Below, piece by piece: positions 62,039 to 64,000 of a DNA stretch of 64,000 nt. Source of the DNA: Knoellia locipacati (GTDB lineage Bacteria; Actinomycetota; Actinomycetes; Actinomycetales; Dermatophilaceae). Location of the stretch: the NCBI RefSeq assembly GCF_007992835.1, contig NZ_BKBA01000011.1, positions 124,001-188,000 on the forward strand, read 5' to 3'. The notes beneath the pieces were generated by a model, which was not told the origin of the DNA, ran no database searches, and was given only the letters and a program-made list of their open reading frames with translations. The position numbers were made by a program, and so were the translations under genes. Position 1 is the stretch's first letter. Each line of letters begins with the position of its first letter.

Positions 62039-63136
62039 ATGGAGTTCGGCATCTTCACCGTCGGGGACGTCACCATGGACCCGACCACCGGCGAGGCGCC
62101 CTCGGAGAACGAGCGCATCAAGGCCACCATCGCCATCGCGAGGAAGGCGGAGGAGGTCGGGCTCGACGTCTTCGCCACCGGTGAGCACCACAACCCTCCG
62201 TTCGCTGCTCCGGCCAACCCGCCGGTGCTGCTCGCGGCCATCGCCGCGCAGACCGAGCGCCTCGTCCTGTCGACGTCGACGACGCTCATCACGACGAACG
62301 ACCCGGTGCGCATCGCCGAGGACTACGCCTACCTGCAGCACCTCTCGGACGGCCGCATGGACCTCATGATGGGCCGAGGCAACACCGGCCCGGTCTACCC
62401 GTGGTTCGGCAAGGACATCCGCGACGGGCTCGACCTCGCCGTCGAGAACTACGCCCTCCTGCACCGCCTGTGGCGCGAGGAGGCCGTGAGCTGGCAGGGC
62501 AAGTTCCGGACCCCGCTCCAGGGCTTCACGTCCACGCCCCGCCCGCTCGACGGCATACCGCCGTTCGTCTGGCACGGCTCGATCCGCAGCCCCGAGATCG
62601 CCGAGCAGGCCGCGTTCTACGGCGACGGGTTCTTCCACAACAACATCTTCTGGCCGCTCTCGCACACCAAGCAGATGGTCAACCTCTACCGTCGCCGCTA
62701 CCAGCACCACGGCCACGGCAAGCACGACCAGGCCATCGTCGGCCTGGGTGGCCAGGTCTTCATGCGCAGGAACAGCCAGGACGCCGTGCGTGAGTTCCGT
62801 CCCTACTTCGACAACGCCCCCGTCTACGGTCACGGCCCGTCGATGGAGGACTTCACCCTCGAGACACCGCTCACCGTCGGTTCGCCGCAGCAGGTCATCG
62901 AGCGCTACGGCGCCATGGCCGACCACGTCGGCGACTACCAGCGCCAGCTGTTCCTCATGGACCACGCCGGCCTGCCGCTCAAGACCGTCCTCGAGCAGCT
63001 CGACATCCTCGGTGGCGAGGTCGTGCCCGAGCTGCGCAGGATCGCTGACGCCCGTCGTCCCGCCCACGTGCCCGCCACGGCACCCCGTCACGCCGAGCGC
63101 CTCGCCGCGCTCGACGGCACCCCGGTGGAGGTCTGA
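62039..63136 (+). CDS. LLM class flavin-dependent monooxygenase, CE1758-type
   Basis: A 365-residue luciferase-like (TIM barrel) flavin monooxygenase. MEFGIFTVGDVTMDPTTGEAPSENERIKATIAIARKAEEVGLDVFATGEHHNPPF at the start and GRMDLMMGRGNTGPVYPWFGKDIRDGLDLAVENYALLHRLWRE are typical of the CE1758 subfamily, which is paired with a dedicated FMN reductase. The ATG at 62039 has AAGGAG at ideal spacing. The reductase gene follows one base after its stop codon. The substrate is unknown. AACTAGTT, an 8-base palindrome, lies upstream in the leader near 62012. Confidence 0.9.
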   Translation: MEFGIFTVGDVTMDPTTGEAPSENERIKATIAIARKAEEVGLDVFATGEHHNPPFAAPANPPVLLAAIAAQTERLVLSTSTTLITTNDPVRIAEDYAYLQHLSDGRMDLMMGRGNTGPVYPWFGKDIRDGLDLAVENYALLHRLWREEAVSWQGKFRTPLQGFTSTPRPLDGIPPFVWHGSIRSPEIAEQAAFYGDGFFHNNIFWPLSHTKQMVNLYRRRYQHHGHGKHDQAIVGLGGQVFMRRNSQDAVREFRPYFDNAPVYGHGPSMEDFTLETPLTVGSPQQVIERYGAMADHVGDYQRQLFLMDHAGLPLKTVLEQLDILGGEVVPELRRIADARRPAHVPATAPRHAERLAALDGTPVEV

Positions 63137-63137
63137 C

Positions 63138-63797
63138 ATGACCCGTCGCATCGTCGCGGTCACCGCAGGCCTGTCCGAGCCCAGCTCGACCCGTCTGCTC
63201 ACCGACCGCCTCACCGAGGCCGTCGACCGGCACGTCACCGCCCACGGTGAGGACGCGGCCATCGAGGTCGTCGAGCTGCGCCCGCTAGCGAAGCTCATCG
63301 CCGAGCAGATGCTCACGCGCTTCCCCAGCGGCGAGCTCACCGCGGCGATCGAGAAGGTCCTGTCCGCCGACGCGCTCGTCGTGGTGACGCCGGTCTTCTC
63401 GGGGTCCTACAGCGGGCTGTTCAAGTCCTTCTTCGACAACCTGGACGTGGGCGCCCTGGACGGCAAGCCGGTCCTGATCGCCGCCACGGGCGGGTCCTCC
63501 CGGCACTCGCTCATGCTCGACCACGCGATGCGTCCGCTGTTCTCCTACCTCCATGCCTCGGTCGTCCCGACCGGTGTCATGGCGGCGACCGACGACTTCG
63601 GCACGACCGGGCTGGACCGCAGGGTCGACCGGGCCGCCGCCGAGCTCGTCGCGGCGCTGCTCGGCGCCGCCGCGGGAGCCTCCGCGGGGCGGTCGGGGTT
63701 CCTGCCCGCCGAGGGTGAGCAGCGCGAGGCCGGATTCACCGACCGCTTCGACGACGTGCCGGACTTCACCGAGCTGCTCCGCCGCGCCTCGTCCTGA
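63138..63797 (+). CDS. FMN reductase, CE1759-type partner
   Basis: A 219-residue NADPH-dependent FMN reductase of the CE1759 subfamily, flavodoxin-like: MTRRIVAVTAGLSEPSSTRLLTDRL, VVELRPLAKLIAEQML, LVVVTPVFSGSYSGLFKSFFDNLDVGALDGKPVLIAATGGSSRHSLMLDHAMRPLFSYL. It supplies reduced FMN to the adjacent monooxygenase. The ATG at 63138 is one base from the preceding stop, so the two are translationally coupled. Confidence 0.9.
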   Translation: MTRRIVAVTAGLSEPSSTRLLTDRLTEAVDRHVTAHGEDAAIEVVELRPLAKLIAEQMLTRFPSGELTAAIEKVLSADALVVVTPVFSGSYSGLFKSFFDNLDVGALDGKPVLIAATGGSSRHSLMLDHAMRPLFSYLHASVVPTGVMAATDDFGTTGLDRRVDRAAAELVAALLGAAAGASAGRSGFLPAEGEQREAGFTDRFDDVPDFTELLRRASS

Positions 63798-64000
63798 GGT
63801 CCGGACACGCCAGCAACCACCCTCTCGATGGGTGGTCAGCGGGTGAAGGCTGCTACCGTTGCCACGTTGCCTTTCAGACCACGTCCTGCGTGGCCGACAT
63901 GACCGACTCGCCCTGCGAACAGTTCGCGGTGTGACCGGGTCGGGAATCGGCGGCAATGAGGACTCCACACGGGAGTTCTCGCAACACACAGAAGAGGCAA
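63798..64000 (+). promoter_or_regulatory. gene-free right edge, probable promoter and leader
   Basis: No coding region is supported in the last 203 bases. TACCGT at 63854-63859 after a TGC could be an extended -10, which would leave a leader of more than 130 bases running off the window towards a plus-strand gene outside. A tiny 11-codon frame (MTDSPCEQFAV) begins at 63899; I cannot tell whether it is used. Confidence 0.35.

Overview
The window looks like ordinary chromosome from a high-GC Gram-positive bacterium. GC is roughly 70% by eye, many starts are GTG, and stop/start overlaps (ATGA, GTGA) are common. The clusters are actinobacterial: dinG-holA-rpsT-lepA-hemW, hrcA-dnaJ-rsmE, phoH-ybeY-CNNM-era, recO-uppS beside a zur/zinc ABC operon and glyS, a leuA with a leucine leader peptide, an F420-type (DUF385) reductase, and DUF3097, DUF4870 and DUF3516-type proteins. 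My inference is an actinomycete near Intrasporangiaceae (Janibacter/Tetrasphaera/Knoellia type); the family-level guess is not proven. I see no tRNA, rRNA, insertion sequence, prophage or CRISPR array.

Layout. 1-4.2 kb: an rRNA-type methyltransferase divergent from hflX, two acetyltransferases and a small monooxygenase. 4.25-6.1 kb: a visibly AT-richer accessory islet with a hypothetical gene, a broken membrane-peptide start and a leucine-rich-repeat gene. 6.1-16.3 kb: a Ski2-like helicase, a GH63-type glucosidase with a dehydrogenase, then dinG, holA and rpsT. 16.3-27.3 kb: a secreted GH25 lysozyme, an orphan MazF-like gene, lepA, small metabolic genes, hemW, a dehydrogenase and two DUF proteins. 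27.3-36.5 kb: heat-shock control (CIRCE-hrcA-dnaJ), rsmE, a SigE-type sigma factor with a GerMN/Gmad2 membrane protein, then HIT, phoH, ybeY, a CNNM transporter and era. 36.5-46.3 kb: a betaine-type BCCT carrier, asd, a lipoprotein, a regulator/MFS pair, ddaH and attenuator-controlled leuA. 46.4-56.7 kb: a secreted phosphodiester glycosidase/phosphatase, an AlkB-like protein, recO, uppS, zur and the znuABC-type zinc uptake operon with its operator. 56.8-64 kb: glyS, an MFS drug exporter, a second CNNM protein behind a candidate regulatory uORF, and a CE1758/CE1759-type flavin monooxygenase plus reductase pair.

The strongest unexplained signals are not genes. (1) The octamer CGGCATAC/GTATGCCG occurs 47 times, about once per 1.4 kb, on both strands, inside and outside genes. 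It forces rare codons (ATA, TAT, GCA, GTA), and a composition estimate predicts about two copies. (2) A Pro/Arg-rich uORF ends on the start codon of the CNNM gene at 60602, with an inverted repeat that can hide that gene's ribosome-binding site. (3) Two families of sequence-related intergenic palindromes (core CTGATTGCCC and core TGCGTCYGC) recur at gene ends, with flanks that differ between copies yet stay complementary. (4) The zinc operon appears to start as a leaderless mRNA inside a double Zur box.
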